Shown one piece after another: positions 47,091-59,765 of a DNA stretch of 64,000 bases. Each line of letters starts with the position of its first letter. Position 1 is the first letter of the stretch. The DNA lies in the NCBI RefSeq assembly GCF_041146395.1, contig NW_027182938.1, forward strand, positions 250,412-314,411, given 5' to 3'. Origin of the DNA: Eulemur rufifrons. Its lineage: Eukaryota; Chordata; Mammalia; Primates; Lemuridae. The notes beneath the pieces were generated by a model. It searched no databases. It saw nothing but the letters and a program-made list of their open reading frames with translations, and had not been told where the DNA came from. Both the position numbers and the translations under genes were made by a program.

Positions 47091-47202
47091 AAAGCGTACG
47101 GCGGCCCCCGGGTCTCCCATCCAGGGCCCGGCCGGGACCGACCCTGCTTAGCTTCCCAGACCAGACGGGATCGGGCGCCTCCGGGGCGGCGCGGCCTTAG
47201 AC
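47091..47202 (-). pseudogene. 5S-like element A, unit 12
   Basis: D-box-like element at 47223-47234; long-junction flank with T6 and T9. Confidence 0.88.
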
Positions 47203-48418
47203 TGAGGCGGGAGCTCCCGGAGGCCCCAAGAGGCCCAGCGGCCAGGCGTCCCTCCCTGCCCAGTCCAGTGCCTCCCGCCCGCCGCCCTGGCGCTTCGCCA
47301 GACCCCCTGTCCAGATCGGGGCGGGGGGGGCTGGGGGGCGAAGGTGGGCGGGGACCAGGGCAAGGAGAGACTGACGGGTCTGGCGGTCGGTCGGGCGCAC
47401 ACGGCCCCCTCCCCCACCGAAAACAGGGACGCACCGCACCAGCGTCCCACGCCCCAGCGATCGGACCCACGGACACGGACACGGGCGCGCAGGGACAGCC
47501 TTCCAGGCGTGGGGAGGGCGGGACGGAGCCGGAGAGTGCGCGGGAGCCGGCCCTCCCCCGCGCCAGGCCAGGGCACGGTGGGCAGGGGCTCGGGGGCGGG
47601 GCCGGGACCAGGAGGCGGGGCCGGGAGGTCCGGAAGACGCGCGGCCCCCCTGCCTGGGGAGGACCGTTCTGCCCCGATCCCCGATCCCCGTCGGGGCACG
47701 CGGGTGGCAGCGGCACCCGCGGGGTCCCGGTGCCGGCCGGCCCGTCGCTTGGTCGGGCGGCCGGCGGGTCGTTGGGGTCCGGGAGCGCGCGCTCCCCGCT
47801 GTTCCCTGGTTTCCCGTGGCACGTCCTCTCTGTCTGCCCGGGTGGCCGTGGCCGGCGACCTGCCGTGTGCGGCGCGGTGCGGTGCGCCTGTGTGTCCCTC
47901 GGGAGCCCCCCCGCCTCCCCGGGAGAGGAGCCCCGCCCAGCGTGAGTCCCGGGCCGGAGGCCCCGGTGTGCGGGGGCGGAGAGGAAGTCCACGGTGGGCT
48001 GGGGGTCGGGGGCCCAGGGGACGGTTTTCTTCCGCGGGCTGGCCCCCCGCCCGCCGAAGGGGACGTCCCGGAGTACGGGGGGCCGGGGAGAGCCAGCAGC
48101 GCTTAGGGATCCCGCCACCCGGTCCGCTGTGGGCCCGGGTCTGGGGCCCCCCCGGCTGCCGGCAGAAGGGCTGGGATGGCCCCGCCGCTCCCGCTCCCGC
48201 TGCCGCCGCCTGGCGGTGCTGCAGGGGAAGAGGCGCCGGGGGCCGGGGCCGGGCCGGGGGAGGAGCGGGGTGGCGGGAGCCGGGGACGTTTCGGAGGGCG
48301 GAGGGGCCCCCCCTTCCCAGCCTAGGCGGGCGGAGGAGGGGGAGACCCCCACACACACACACACATTCCGGGCCAGGGGGGGTCGGGACAGCAAAAGAGG
48401 CAAAGGAAAAAGAAAACA

Positions 48419-48529
48419 AAAGCGTACGGCGGCCCCCGGTCTCCCATCCAGGGCCTGGCCGGGCCCGACCCTGCTTAGCTTCCCAGAGCAGACGGGATCG
48501 GGCGCCTCAGGGGCGGCGCGGCCTTAGAC
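48419..48529 (-). pseudogene. 5S-like element B, unit 12
   Basis: D-box-like element at 48550-48561; five-C form of the C/CA tract downstream of the gene. Confidence 0.88.
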
Positions 48530-48970
48530 TGAGGCGGGTGCCGTGGGACGCCCCAAGAGGCCCAGCGGCCAGGCGTCCTTCCCTGCCCAGTCGAGTCCCT
48601 CCCGCCCGCCGCCCTGGCGCCCTGGCGCTTCCCGAGACCCCCGTGTCCAGCTCGGGGCGCGGGGAGGCGGGCGGGGGGCGGGGCTGAGGGCAGGGGGAGA
48701 CCGACGGGTCTGGCGCGCGGGCGCACACGCCCCCCTCCGTCACCGCCAACACGGACGCACCGCGCCAGCGTCCCACGCCCCCACGAGCAGACCCACGGAC
48801 AGGGACACGGGCGCGCAGGGACAGACTTCCCGGCGTGGGGACGGAGGGCCAGAGCTGGAGAGTGCGCGGGTGCGGGCTCTCCCCCGCGCCACGCCGGTGA
48901 CACACACAGGCACACAGCTTCCAGGCCAGGGGGCGGGGCAGCAAAAGAGGCAAAGGACAAAAAAAACAAA

Positions 48971-49091
48971 AAAGCGTACGGCGGCCCCCGGGTCTCCCGG
49001 GTCTCCCATCCAGGACCCGGCCGGGCCCGACCCTGCTTAGCTTCCCAGAGCAGACGGGATCGGGCGCCTTCGGGGCGGCGCGGCCTTAGAC
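48971..49091 (-). pseudogene. 5S-like element C, unit 12
   Basis: 121-nt form; D-box-like element at 49112-49123. Confidence 0.9.
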
Positions 49092-49974
49092 TGAGGCGGG
49101 TGCCGTGGGACGCCCCAAGAGGCCCAGCGGCCAGGCGTCCCTCCCTGCCCAGTCGAGTCCCTCCCGCCCGACGCCCTGGCGCCCTGGCGCTTCCCGAGAT
49201 CCCCGTGTCCAGATCGGGGCGCGGGGAGGCGGGCGGGGGGCGGGGCTGAGGGCAGGGGGAGACCCACCGCCGGGTCTGGCGCGCGGGCGCACACGCCCCC
49301 GTCCGCCACCGCCAACAGGGACGCACCGCGCCAGCGTCCCACGCCCCAGCGATCGGACCCGCGGACACGGACACGGGCGCGCAGGGACAGCCTTCCCGGC
49401 GTGGCGACGGAGGGCCGGAGCCGGAGAGTGCGCGGGAGCCGGCCCTCCCCCGCGCCACGCCGGGGCACGGTGAGGAGGGGGTCGGGGGCGGGGCCGGGAC
49501 CAGGAGGCGGGGCCGTGGGCCCGGTCCCTCCCCGCAGGTCCCGAAGACGCGCGGCCCCCCTGCCTGGGGAGGACCGTTCTGCCCCGATCCCCGTCGGGGC
49601 CGGGGGGTGGGCGGAGGAGCGGGGTGGCGGGAGGAGCCGGGGACGTCCCGGAGTACGGGGGGGGGGGGGGGGGGCTGCGGAGAGCCAGCGGCGCTTAGGG
49701 ATCCCGCCACCCGGCTCCCTGTGGGCCCGGGTCTGGGGCCCACCCCCGGCAGCCTGCAGAAGGGCCGGGACGGCCCCGCCGCTCCCGCTGCGGCTGCCGC
49801 TGCCGCCGCCTGGCGGTGGTGCCGCGGCGGGGGGAGGGGAGGAGGCGGCGGGGGCGGGGGCCGAGGCCGGGGGCGGGGCGGGGTGGCGGGAGCCGGGGCC
49901 GGCCGGGAGGGCGGAGGGAGGGGGCTCCCCCTTCGCCACCCCCCGCCCCCCGACCCCCGCAGGCCGGCGGGCGG

Positions 49975-51144
49975 GACCAAAGAAGGGGCGAAAGCCTAGG
50001 GCACCCCACCCGGTAGGGAGGAAACTTAAAACCCCGATCGCTCTGTCGGCTGGGAGGGGAACCCTTCCACGCACGCTGCCCACGGGGCAGCTGGATTTAT
50101 ACAACCATTTGGAAAACAATTTAGCATAAAGGGATAAAAAAAAAAAAAAAAGAACAAAAAAAAAAAAACCAGGGGCATGATGTAGGAACAAGCCTATTCT
50201 CTGCGTGGCACGTACCATAGAGAAGAGAGGGCACGCGTGACCGGGAAACACCCGGGGCGGTACTCACGGGAGCCCCGTTTCCGTGGACCCGGTGAAAGAC
50301 GGTTCAGAGAGATTTCCACGTCTCCCTGCGGTGCCGGTCCACAGCAGCGCCGACGAACCGCAGCTTCGCGTGTGAGAGAGGATGCTTCTCCGGACCCAAG
50401 GTCTCCCCTGGAACACAAGTTCCCCAGAATGAAGCCAGAAGGGTTCCACGTATATGATAGAGCCCGTGAAAGGAACAGAACGTCTCCGTGAGAGAGTCAC
50501 GTCCTAGGGAGCCAAAACTTTCAAAGGAAAAGCGAGGAAAAGGGTGACCGTCCACAGGGGATTTGTTTGGGAGAAGGGTTTTCTGGGTTCCAGGCCTTCA
50601 GGAACAGACACACAGCGGTGTCCAACCCGGGAATAAACTCCCACGTGTATAAGGTCGGCGGTGGAGGCTCGGTACAGTTCATTCTATTTAATAGAATCAT
50701 CACAACGCTTATGCTCTAACATATCCACTTCCCAAGTTAAAAGTAAAAGAGAAAGAAACAGACTGTAAATTTCTAGTTGTCATAACCCCCTTTAAATTGG
50801 ATCATGTCTTCATTCGGGGGAAATGATTATCTTGGGGATTCTGCGTCCATCTGTCTGGGAACACTGTCTAACTCTCCATGGATTTGGGCCGTCCTTGATG
50901 CTTCTGCCAAGTTTTCCGTGTAAGTCGGCACCCGTTTCCCCTAGGTGCGACGTAGATCTTCTGCGACCTCGAATATGAATCCTTTGGAAAAGTTGCATTC
51001 GTTATCGTGTATTGGGCCTGAGTGTGTGCTGAATTTAGAGCCGGTCCGTCAGAAGTTGCGGAGGCCCGGCCCTGCCACAGCTGTCTGAGGGGCGACAGCC
51101 TCGGGGACTGAGCCTTGACATGTAAAAACCTGACCTCTCTCCAG
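49975..51144. repeat. 1.17-kb balanced segment, unit 12
   Basis: T form of the junction variant. Confidence 0.9.
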
Positions 51145-51169
51145 GGTCCACGGGGCAGGGTCCGGGCAA

Positions 51170-51281
51170 AAAGCGTACGGCGGCCCCCGGGTCTCCCATC
51201 CAGGGCCCGGCCGGGACCGACCCTGCTTAGCTTCCCAGACCAGACGGGATCGGGCGCCTCCGGGGCGGCGCGGCCTTAGAC
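51170..51281 (-). pseudogene. 5S-like element A, unit 13
   Basis: D-box-like element at 51302-51313; short-junction flank, T5 only. Confidence 0.88.
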
Positions 51282-52497
51282 TGAGGCGGGAGCTCCCGGA
51301 GGCCCCAAGAGGCCCAGCGGCCAGGCGTCCCTCCCTGCCCAGTCCAGTGCCTCCCGCCCGCCGCCCTGGCGCTTCGCCAGACCCCCTGTCCAGATCGGGG
51401 CGGGGGGGGCTGGGGGGCGAAGGTGGGCGGGGACCAGGGCAAGGAGAGACTGACGGGTCTGGCGGTCGGTCGGGCGCACACGGCCCCCTCCCCCACCGAA
51501 AACAGGGACGCACCGCACCAGCGTCCCACGCCCCAGCGATCGGACCCACGGACACGGACACGGGCGCGCAGGGACAGCCTTCCAGGCGTGGGGAGGGCGG
51601 GACGGAGCCGGAGAGTGCGCGGGAGCCGGCCCTCCCCCGCGCCAGGCCAGGGCACGGTGGGCAGGGGCTCGGGGGCGGGGCCGGGACCAGGAGGCGGGGC
51701 CGGGAGGTCCGGAAGACGCGCGGCCCCCCTGCCTGGGGAGGACCGTTCTGCCCCGATCCCCGATCCCCGTCGGGGCACGCGGGTGGCAGCGGCACCCGCG
51801 GGGTCCCGGTGCCGGCCGGCCCGTCGCTTGGTCGGGCGGCCGGCGGGTCGTTGGGGTCCGGGAGCGCGCGCTCCCCGCTGTTCCCTGGTTTCCCGTGGCA
51901 CGTCCTCTCTGTCTGCCCGGGTGGCCGTGGCCGGCGACCTGCCGTGTGCGGCGCGGTGCGGTGCGCCTGTGTGTCCCTCGGGAGCCCCCCCGCCTCCCCG
52001 GGAGAGGAGCCCCGCCCAGCGTGAGTCCCGGGCCGGAGGCCCCGGTGTGCGGGGGCGGAGAGGAAGTCCACGGTGGGCTGGGGGTCGGGGGCCCAGGGGA
52101 CGGTTTTCTTCCGCGGGCTGGCCCCCCGCCCGCCGAAGGGGACGTCCCGGAGTACGGGGGGCCGGGGAGAGCCAGCAGCGCTTAGGGATCCCGCCACCCG
52201 GTCCGCTGTGGGCCCGGGTCTGGGGCCCCCCCGGCTGCCGGCAGAAGGGCTGGGATGGCCCCGCCGCTCCCGCTCCCGCTGCCGCCGCCTGGCGGTGCTG
52301 CAGGGGAAGAGGCGCCGGGGGCCGGGGCCGGGCCGGGGGAGGAGCGGGGTGGCGGGAGCCGGGGACGTTTCGGAGGGCGGAGGGGCCCCCCCTTCCCAGC
52401 CTAGGCGGGCGGAGGAGGGGGAGACCCCCCCCCACACACACACATTCCGGGCCAGGGGGGGTCGGGACAGCAAAAGAGGCAAAGGAAAAAGAAAACA

Positions 52498-52608
52498 AAA
52501 GCGTACGGCGGCCCCCGGTCTCCCATCCAGGGCCTGGCCGGGCCCGACCCTGCTTAGCTTCCCAGAGCAGACGGGATCGGGCGCCTCAGGGGCGGCGCGG
52601 CCTTAGAC
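52498..52608 (-). pseudogene. 5S-like element B, unit 13
   Basis: D-box-like element at 52629-52640; C9 with the shortest CA run downstream of the gene. Confidence 0.88.
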
Positions 52609-53049
52609 TGAGGCGGGTGCCGTGGGACGCCCCAAGAGGCCCAGCGGCCAGGCGTCCTTCCCTGCCCAGTCGAGTCCCTCCCGCCCGCCGCCCTGGCGCC
52701 CTGGCGCTTCCCGAGACCCCCGTGTCCAGCTCGGGGCGCGGGGAGGCGGGCGGGGGGCGGGGCTGAGGGCAGGGGGAGACCGACGGGTCTGGCGCGCGGG
52801 CGCACACGCCCCCCTCCGTCACCGCCAACACGGACGCACCGCGCCAGCGTCCCACGCCCCCACGAGCAGACCCACGGACAGGGACACGGGCGCGCAGGGA
52901 CAGACTTCCCGGCGTGGGGACGGAGGGCCAGAGCTGGAGAGTGCGCGGGTGCGGGCTCTCCCCCGCGCCACGCCGGTGACACACACAGGCACACAGCTTC
53001 CAGGCCAGGGGGCGGGGCAGCAAAAGAGGCAAAGGACAAAAAAAACAAA

Positions 53050-53170
53050 AAAGCGTACGGCGGCCCCCGGGTCTCCCGGGTCTCCCATCCAGGACCCGGC
53101 CGGGCCCGACCCTGCTTAGCTTCCCAGAGCAGACGGGATCGGGCGCCTTCGGGGCGGCGCGGCCTTAGAC
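53050..53170 (-). pseudogene. 5S-like element C, unit 13
   Basis: 121-nt form; D-box-like element at 53191-53202. Confidence 0.9.
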
Positions 53171-54052
53171 TGAGGCGGGTGCCGTGGGACGCCCCAAGAG
53201 GCCCAGCGGCCAGGCGTCCCTCCCTGCCCAGTCGAGTCCCTCCCGCCCGACGCCCTGGCGCCCTGGCGCTTCCCGAGATCCCCGTGTCCAGATCGGGGCG
53301 CGGGGAGGCGGGCGGGGGGCGGGGCTGAGGGCAGGGGGAGACCCACCGCCGGGTCTGGCGCGCGGGCGCACACGCCCCCGTCCGCCACCGCCAACAGGGA
53401 CGCACCGCGCCAGCGTCCCACGCCCCAGCGATCGGACCCGCGGACACGGACACGGGCGCGCAGGGACAGCCTTCCCGGCGTGGCGACGGAGGGCCGGAGC
53501 CGGAGAGTGCGCGGGAGCCGGCCCTCCCCCGCGCCACGCCGGGGCACGGTGAGGAGGGGGTCGGGGGCGGGGCCGGGACCAGGAGGCGGGGCCGTGGGCC
53601 CGGTCCCTCCCCGCAGGTCCCGAAGACGCGCGGCCCCCCTGCCTGGGGAGGACCGTTCTGCCCCGATCCCCGTCGGGGCCGGGGGGTGGGCGGAGGAGCG
53701 GGGTGGCGGGAGGAGCCGGGGACGTCCCGGAGTACGGGGGGGGGGGGGGGGGCTGCGGAGAGCCAGCGGCGCTTAGGGATCCCGCCACCCGGCTCCCTGT
53801 GGGCCCGGGTCTGGGGCCCACCCCCGGCAGCCTGCAGAAGGGCCGGGACGGCCCCGCCGCTCCCGCTGCGGCTGCCGCTGCCGCCGCCTGGCGGTGGTGC
53901 CGCGGCGGGGGGAGGGGAGGAGGCGGCGGGGGCGGGGGCCGAGGCCGGGGGCGGGGCGGGGTGGCGGGAGCCGGGGCCGGCCGGGAGGGCGGAGGGAGGG
54001 GGCTCCCCCTTCGCCACCCCCCGCCCCCCGACCCCCGCAGGCCGGCGGGCGG

Positions 54053-55222
54053 GACCAAAGAAGGGGCGAAAGCCTAGGGCACCCCACCCGGTAGGGAGGA
54101 AACTTAAAACCCCGATCGCTCTGTCGGCTGGGAGGGGAACCCTTCCACGCACGCTGCCCACGGGGCAGCTGGATTTATACAACCATTTGGAAAACAATTT
54201 AGCATAAAGGGATAAAAAAAAAAAAAAAGAACAAAAAAAAAAAAACCAGGGGCATGATGTAGGAACAAGCCTATTCTCTGCGTGGCACGTACCATAGAGA
54301 AGAGAGGGCACGCGTGACCGGGAAACACCCGGGGCGGTACTCACGGGAGCCCCGTTTCCGTGGACCCGGTGAAAGACGGTTCAGAGAGATTTCCACGTCT
54401 CCCTGCGGTGCCGGTCCACAGCAGCGCCGACGAACCGCAGCTTCGCGTGTGAGAGAGGATGCTTCTCCGGACCCAAGGTCTCCCCTGGAACACAAGTTCC
54501 CCAGAATGAAGCCAGAAGGGTTCCACGTATATGATAGAGCCCGTGAAAGGAACAGAACGTCTCCGTGAGAGAGTCACGTCCTAGGGAGCCAAAACTTTCA
54601 AAGGAAAAGCGAGGAAAAGGGTGACCGTCCACAGGGGATTTGTTTGGGAGAAGGGTTTTCTGGGTTCCAGGCCTTCAGGAACAGACACACAGCGGTGTCC
54701 AACCCGGGAATAAACTCCCACGTGTATAAGGTCGGCGGTGGAGGCTCGGTACAGTTCATTCTATTTAATAGAATCATCACAACGCTTATGCTCTAACATA
54801 TCCACTTCCCAAGTTAAAAGTAAAAGAGAAAGAAACAGACTGTAAATTTCTAGTTGTCATAACCCCCTTTAAATTGGATCATGTCTTCATTCGGGGGAAA
54901 TGATTATCTTGGGGATTCTGCGTCCATCTGTCTGGGAACACTGTCTAACTCTCCATGGATTTGGGCCGTCCTTGATGCTTCTGCCAAGTTTTCCGTGTAA
55001 GTCGGCACCCGTTTCCCCTAGGTGCGACGTAGATCTTCTGCGACCTCGAATATGGAATCCTTTGGAAAAGTTGCATTCGTTATCGTGTATTGGGCCTGAG
55101 CGTGTGCTGAATTTAGAGCCGGTCCGTCAGAAGTTGCGGAGGCCCGGCCCTGCCACAGCTGTCTGAGGGGCGACAGCCTCGGGGACTGAGCCTTGACATG
55201 TAAAAACCTGACCTCTCTCCAG
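54053..55222. repeat. 1.17-kb balanced segment, unit 13
   Basis: C form of the junction variant; first poly-A tract 15 instead of 16; extra G at about 55054. Confidence 0.9.
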
Positions 55223-55245
55223 GGTCCACGGGGCAGGGTCCGGGC

Positions 55246-55408
55246 CAGCCGGGGCGGTGGGGGCAGGCCCGGGGCGGGCCCGGAGGGCGGAGGGCCCCCC
55301 CTTCCCAGCCGAGGCGGGCGGCGGAGGAGGAGCCCGCCCCCCCACACACACACACGCCTTCTGGGCCTGGGGGTCGGGAGAGCCAAAGAGGCAAAGGAAA
55401 AAAAAACA
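55246..55408. repeat. 163-bp long-junction segment, unit 13
   Basis: First of three consecutive long junctions at the right of the window. Confidence 0.85.
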
Positions 55409-55410
55409 AA

Positions 55411-55522
55411 AAAGCGTACGGCGGCCCCCGGGTCTCCCATCCAGGGCCCGGCCGGGACCGACCCTGCTTAGCTTCCCAGACCAGACGGGATCGGGCGCCT
55501 CCGGGGCGGCGCGGCCTTAGAC
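55411..55522 (-). pseudogene. 5S-like element A, unit 14
   Basis: D-box-like element at 55543-55554; long-junction flank with T6 and T9. Confidence 0.88.
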
Positions 55523-56741
55523 TGAGGCGGGAGCTCCCGGAGGCCCCAAGAGGCCCAGCGGCCAGGCGTCCCTCCCTGCCCAGTCCAGTGCCTCCCGCCC
55601 GCCGCCCTGGCGCTTCGCCAGACCCCCTGTCCAGATCGGGGCGGGGGGGGCTGGGGGGCGAAGGTGGGCGGGGACCAGGGCAAGGAGAGACTGACGGGTC
55701 TGGCGGTCGGTCGGGCGCACACGGCCCCCTCCCCCACCGAAAACAGGGACGCACCGCACCAGCGTCCCACGCCCCAGCGATCGGACCCACGGACACGGAC
55801 ACGGGCGCGCAGGGACAGCCTTCCAGGCGTGGGGAGGGCGGGACGGAGCCGGAGAGTGCGCGGGAGCCGGCCCTCCCCCGCGCCAGGCCAGGGCACGGTG
55901 GGCAGGGGCTCGGGGGCGGGGCCGGGACCAGGAGGCGGGGCCGGGAGGTCCGGAAGACGCGCGGCCCCCCTGCCTGGGGAGGACCGTTCTGCCCCGATCC
56001 CCGATCCCCGTCGGGGCACGCGGGTGGCAGCGGCACCCGCGGGGTCCCGGTGCCGGCCGGCCCGTCGCTTGGTCGGGCGGCCGGCGGGTCGTTGGGGTCC
56101 GGGAGCGCGCGCTCCCCGCTGTTCCCTGGTTTCCCGTGGCACGTCCTCTCTGTCTGCCCGGGTGGCCGTGGCCGGCGACCTGCCGTGTGCGGCGCGGTGC
56201 GGTGCGCCTGTGTGTCCCTCGGGAGCCCCCCCGCCTCCCCGGGAGAGGAGCCCCGCCCAGCGTGAGTCCCGGGCCGGAGGCCCCGGTGTGCGGGGGCGGA
56301 GAGGAAGTCCACGGTGGGCTGGGGGTCGGGGGCCCAGGGGACGGTTTTCTTCCGCGGGCTGGCCCCCCGCCCGCCGAAGGGGACGTCCCGGAGTACGGGG
56401 GGCCGGGGAGAGCCAGCAGCGCTTAGGGATCCCGCCACCCGGTCCGCTGTGGGCCCGGGTCTGGGGCCCCCCCGGCTGCCGGCAGAAGGGCTGGGATGGC
56501 CCCGCCGCTCCCGCTCCCGCTGCCGCCGCCTGGCGGTGCTGCAGGGGAAGAGGCGCCGGGGGCCGGGGCCGGGCCGGGGGAGGAGCGGGGTGGCGGGAGC
56601 CGGGGACGTTTCGGAGGGCGGAGGGGCCCCCCCTTCCCAGCCTAGGCGGGCGGAGGAGGGGGAGACCCCCCCCCCACACACACACACATTCCGGGCCAGG
56701 GGGGGTCGGGACAGCAAAAGAGGCAAAGGAAAAAGAAAACA

Positions 56742-56852
56742 AAAGCGTACGGCGGCCCCCGGTCTCCCATCCAGGGCCTGGCCGGGCCCGACCCTGCTTA
56801 GCTTCCCAGAGCAGACGGGATCGGGCGCCTCAGGGGCGGCGCGGCCTTAGAC
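56742..56852 (-). pseudogene. 5S-like element B, unit 14
   Basis: D-box-like element at 56873-56884. Confidence 0.88.
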
Positions 56853-57293
56853 TGAGGCGGGTGCCGTGGGACGCCCCAAGAGGCCCAGCGGCCAGGCGTC
56901 CTTCCCTGCCCAGTCGAGTCCCTCCCGCCCGCCGCCCTGGCGCCCTGGCGCTTCCCGAGACCCCCGTGTCCAGCTCGGGGCGCGGGGAGGCGGGCGGGGG
57001 GCGGGGCTGAGGGCAGGGGGAGACCGACGGGTCTGGCGCGCGGGCGCACACGCCCCCCTCCGTCACCGCCAACACGGACGCACCGCGCCAGCGTCCCACG
57101 CCCCCACGAGCAGACCCACGGACAGGGACACGGGCGCGCAGGGACAGACTTCCCGGCGTGGGGACGGAGGGCCAGAGCTGGAGAGTGCGCGGGTGCGGGC
57201 TCTCCCCCGCGCCACGCCGGTGACACACACAGGCACACAGCTTCCAGGCCAGGGGGCGGGGCAGCAAAAGAGGCAAAGGACAAAAAAAACAAA

Positions 57294-57414
57294 AAAGCGT
57301 ACGGCGGCCCCCGGGTCTCCCGGGTCTCCCATCCAGGACCCGGCCGGGCCCGACCCTGCTTAGCTTCCCAGAGCAGACGGGATCGGGCGCCTTCGGGGCG
57401 GCGCGGCCTTAGAC
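57294..57414 (-). pseudogene. 5S-like element C, unit 14
   Basis: 121-nt form; D-box-like element at 57435-57446. Confidence 0.9.
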
Positions 57415-58295
57415 TGAGGCGGGTGCCGTGGGACGCCCCAAGAGGCCCAGCGGCCAGGCGTCCCTCCCTGCCCAGTCGAGTCCCTCCCGCCCGACGCCCT
57501 GGCGCCCTGGCGCTTCCCGAGATCCCCGTGTCCAGATCGGGGCGCGGGGAGGCGGGCGGGGGGCGGGGCTGAGGGCAGGGGGAGACCCACCGCCGGGTCT
57601 GGCGCGCGGGCGCACACGCCCCCGTCCGCCACCGCCAACAGGGACGCACCGCGCCAGCGTCCCACGCCCCAGCGATCGGACCCGCGGACACGGACACGGG
57701 CGCGCAGGGACAGCCTTCCCGGCGTGGCGACGGAGGGCCGGAGCCGGAGAGTGCGCGGGAGCCGGCCCTCCCCCGCGCCACGCCGGGGCACGGTGAGGAG
57801 GGGGTCGGGGGCGGGGCCGGGACCAGGAGGCGGGGCCGTGGGCCCGGTCCCTCCCCGCAGGTCCCGAAGACGCGCGGCCCCCCTGCCTGGGGAGGACCGT
57901 TCTGCCCCGATCCCCGTCGGGGCCGGGGGGTGGGCGGAGGAGCGGGGTGGCGGGAGGAGCCGGGGACGTCCCGGAGTACGGGGGGGGGGGGGGGGCTGCG
58001 GAGAGCCAGCGGCGCTTAGGGATCCCGCCACCCGGCTCCCTGTGGGCCCGGGTCTGGGGCCCACCCCCGGCAGCCTGCAGAAGGGCCGGGACGGCCCCGC
58101 CGCTCCCGCTGCGGCTGCCGCTGCCGCCGCCTGGCGGTGGTGCCGCGGCGGGGGGAGGGGAGGAGGCGGCGGGGGCGGGGGCCGAGGCCGGGGGCGGGGC
58201 GGGGTGGCGGGAGCCGGGGCCGGCCGGGAGGGCGGAGGGAGGGGGCTCCCCCTTCGCCACCCCCCGCCCCCCGACCCCCGCAGGCCGGCGGGCGG

Positions 58296-59465
58296 GACCA
58301 AAGAAGGGGCGAAAGCCTAGGGCACCCCACCCGGTAGGGAGGAAACTTAAAACCCCCATCGCTCTGTCGGCTGGGAGGGGAACCCTTCCACGCACGCTGC
58401 CCACGGGGCAGCTGGATTTATACAACCATTTGGAAAACAATTTAGCATAAAGGGATAAAAAAAAAAAAAAAAGAACAAAAAAAAAAAAACCAGGGGCATG
58501 ATGTAGGAACAAGCCTATTCTCTGCGTGGCACGTACCATAGAGAAGAGAGGGCACGCGTGACCGGGAAACACCCGGGGCGGTACTCACGGGAGCCCCGTT
58601 TCCGTGGACCCGGTGAAAGACGGTTCAGAGAGATTTCCACGTCTCCCTGCGGTGCCGGTCCACAGCAGCGCCGACGAACCGCAGCTTCGCGTGTGAGAGA
58701 GGATGCTTCTCCGGACCCAAGGTCTCCCCTGGAACACAAGTTCCCCAGAATGAAGCCAGAAGGGTTCCACGTATATGATAGAGCCCGTGAAAGGAACAGA
58801 ACGTCTCCGTGAGAGAGTCACGTCCTAGGGAGCCAAAACTTTCAAAGGAAAAGCGAGGAAAAGGGTGACCGTCCACAGGGGATTTGTTTGGGAGAAGGGT
58901 TTTCTGGGTTCCAGGCCTTCAGGAACAGACACACAGCGGTGTCCAACCCGGGAATAAACTCCCACGTGTATAAGGTCGGCGGTGGAGGCTCGGTACAGTT
59001 CATTCTATTTAATAGAATCATCACAACGCTTATGCTCTAACATATCCACTTCCCAAGTTAAAAGTAAAAGAGAAAGAAACAGACTGTAAATTTCTAGTTG
59101 TCATAACCCCCTTTAAATTGGATCATGTCTTCATTCGGGGGAAATGATTATCTTGGGGATTCTGCGTCCATCTGTCTGGGAACACTGTCTAACTCTCCAT
59201 GGATTTGGGCCGTCCTTGATGCTTCTGCCAAGTTTTCCGTGTAAGTCGGCACCCGTTTCCCCTAGGTGCGACGTAGATCTTCTGCGACCTCGAATATGAA
59301 TCCTTTGGAAAAGTTGCATTCGTTATCGTGTATTGGGCCTGAGCGTGTGCTGAATTTAGAGCCGGTCCGTCAGAAGTTGCGGAGGCCCGGCCCTGCCACA
59401 GCTGTCTGAGGGGCGACAGCCTCGGGGACTGAGCCTTGACATGTAAAAACCTGACCTCTCTCCAG
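58296..59465. repeat. 1.17-kb balanced segment, unit 14
   Basis: C form of the junction variant; C at 58357 instead of G. Confidence 0.9.
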
Positions 59466-59488
59466 GGTCCACGGGGCAGGGTCCGGGC

Positions 59489-59651
59489 CAGCCGGGGCGG
59501 TGGGGGCAGGCCCGGGGCGGGCCCGGAGGGCGGAGGGCCCCCCCTTCCCAGCCGAGGCGGGCGGCGGAGGAGGAGCCCGCCCCCCCACACACACACACGC
59601 CTTCTGGGCCTGGGGGTCGGGAGAGCCAAAGAGGCAAAGGAAAAAAAAACA
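59489..59651. repeat. 163-bp long-junction segment, unit 14
   Basis: Intact cassette tail, second of the right-hand long run. Confidence 0.85.
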
Positions 59652-59653
59652 AA

Positions 59654-59765
59654 AAAGCGTACGGCGGCCCCCGGGTCTCCCATCCAGGGCCCGGCCGGGA
59701 CCGACCCTGCTTAGCTTCCCAGACCAGACGGGATCGGGCGCCTCCGGGGCGGCGCGGCCTTAGAC
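59654..59765 (-). pseudogene. 5S-like element A, unit 15
   Basis: D-box-like element at 59786-59797; long-junction flank with T6 and T9. Confidence 0.88.

Larger units (their letters stand above)
47091..51169. repeat. Array unit 12 (4079 bp, ends in short junction)
   Basis: Five-C form of the C/CA tract at 48346-48365 and poly-G of 18 at 49657-49674, the same marker set and length as unit 3, which lies about 37 kb away. Confidence 0.96.
51170..55410. repeat. Array unit 13 (4241 bp, ends in long junction)
   Basis: C9 and a shorter CA tract at 52425-52444; poly-G of 17 at 53736-53752; first poly-A run one base shorter (15); private extra G at about 55054. Confidence 0.96.
55411..59653. repeat. 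Array unit 14 (4243 bp, ends in long junction)
   Basis: C10/CA tract of 23 bp at 56666-56688, shared only with unit 15; poly-G of 16 at 57980-57995; C state of the G/C variant at 58357. Confidence 0.96.

Noticed and set aside
52554..54344. Long open frames in the GC-rich parts (up to about 596 codons on the minus strand, several of 300-590 elsewhere, and 447-codon frames on the plus strand)
   Set aside because: They result from very high GC content, which makes stop codons rare. They are rich in Pro, Arg, Gly and Ala, overlap on both strands and show no domain. Their extent changes from unit to unit with the poly-G and C/CA lengths, and they run through the 5S-like elements.
54900..55166. 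Plus-strand 88-codon frame unique to unit 13
   Set aside because: It exists only because of the single extra G at about 55054; the other units are closed in this frame.
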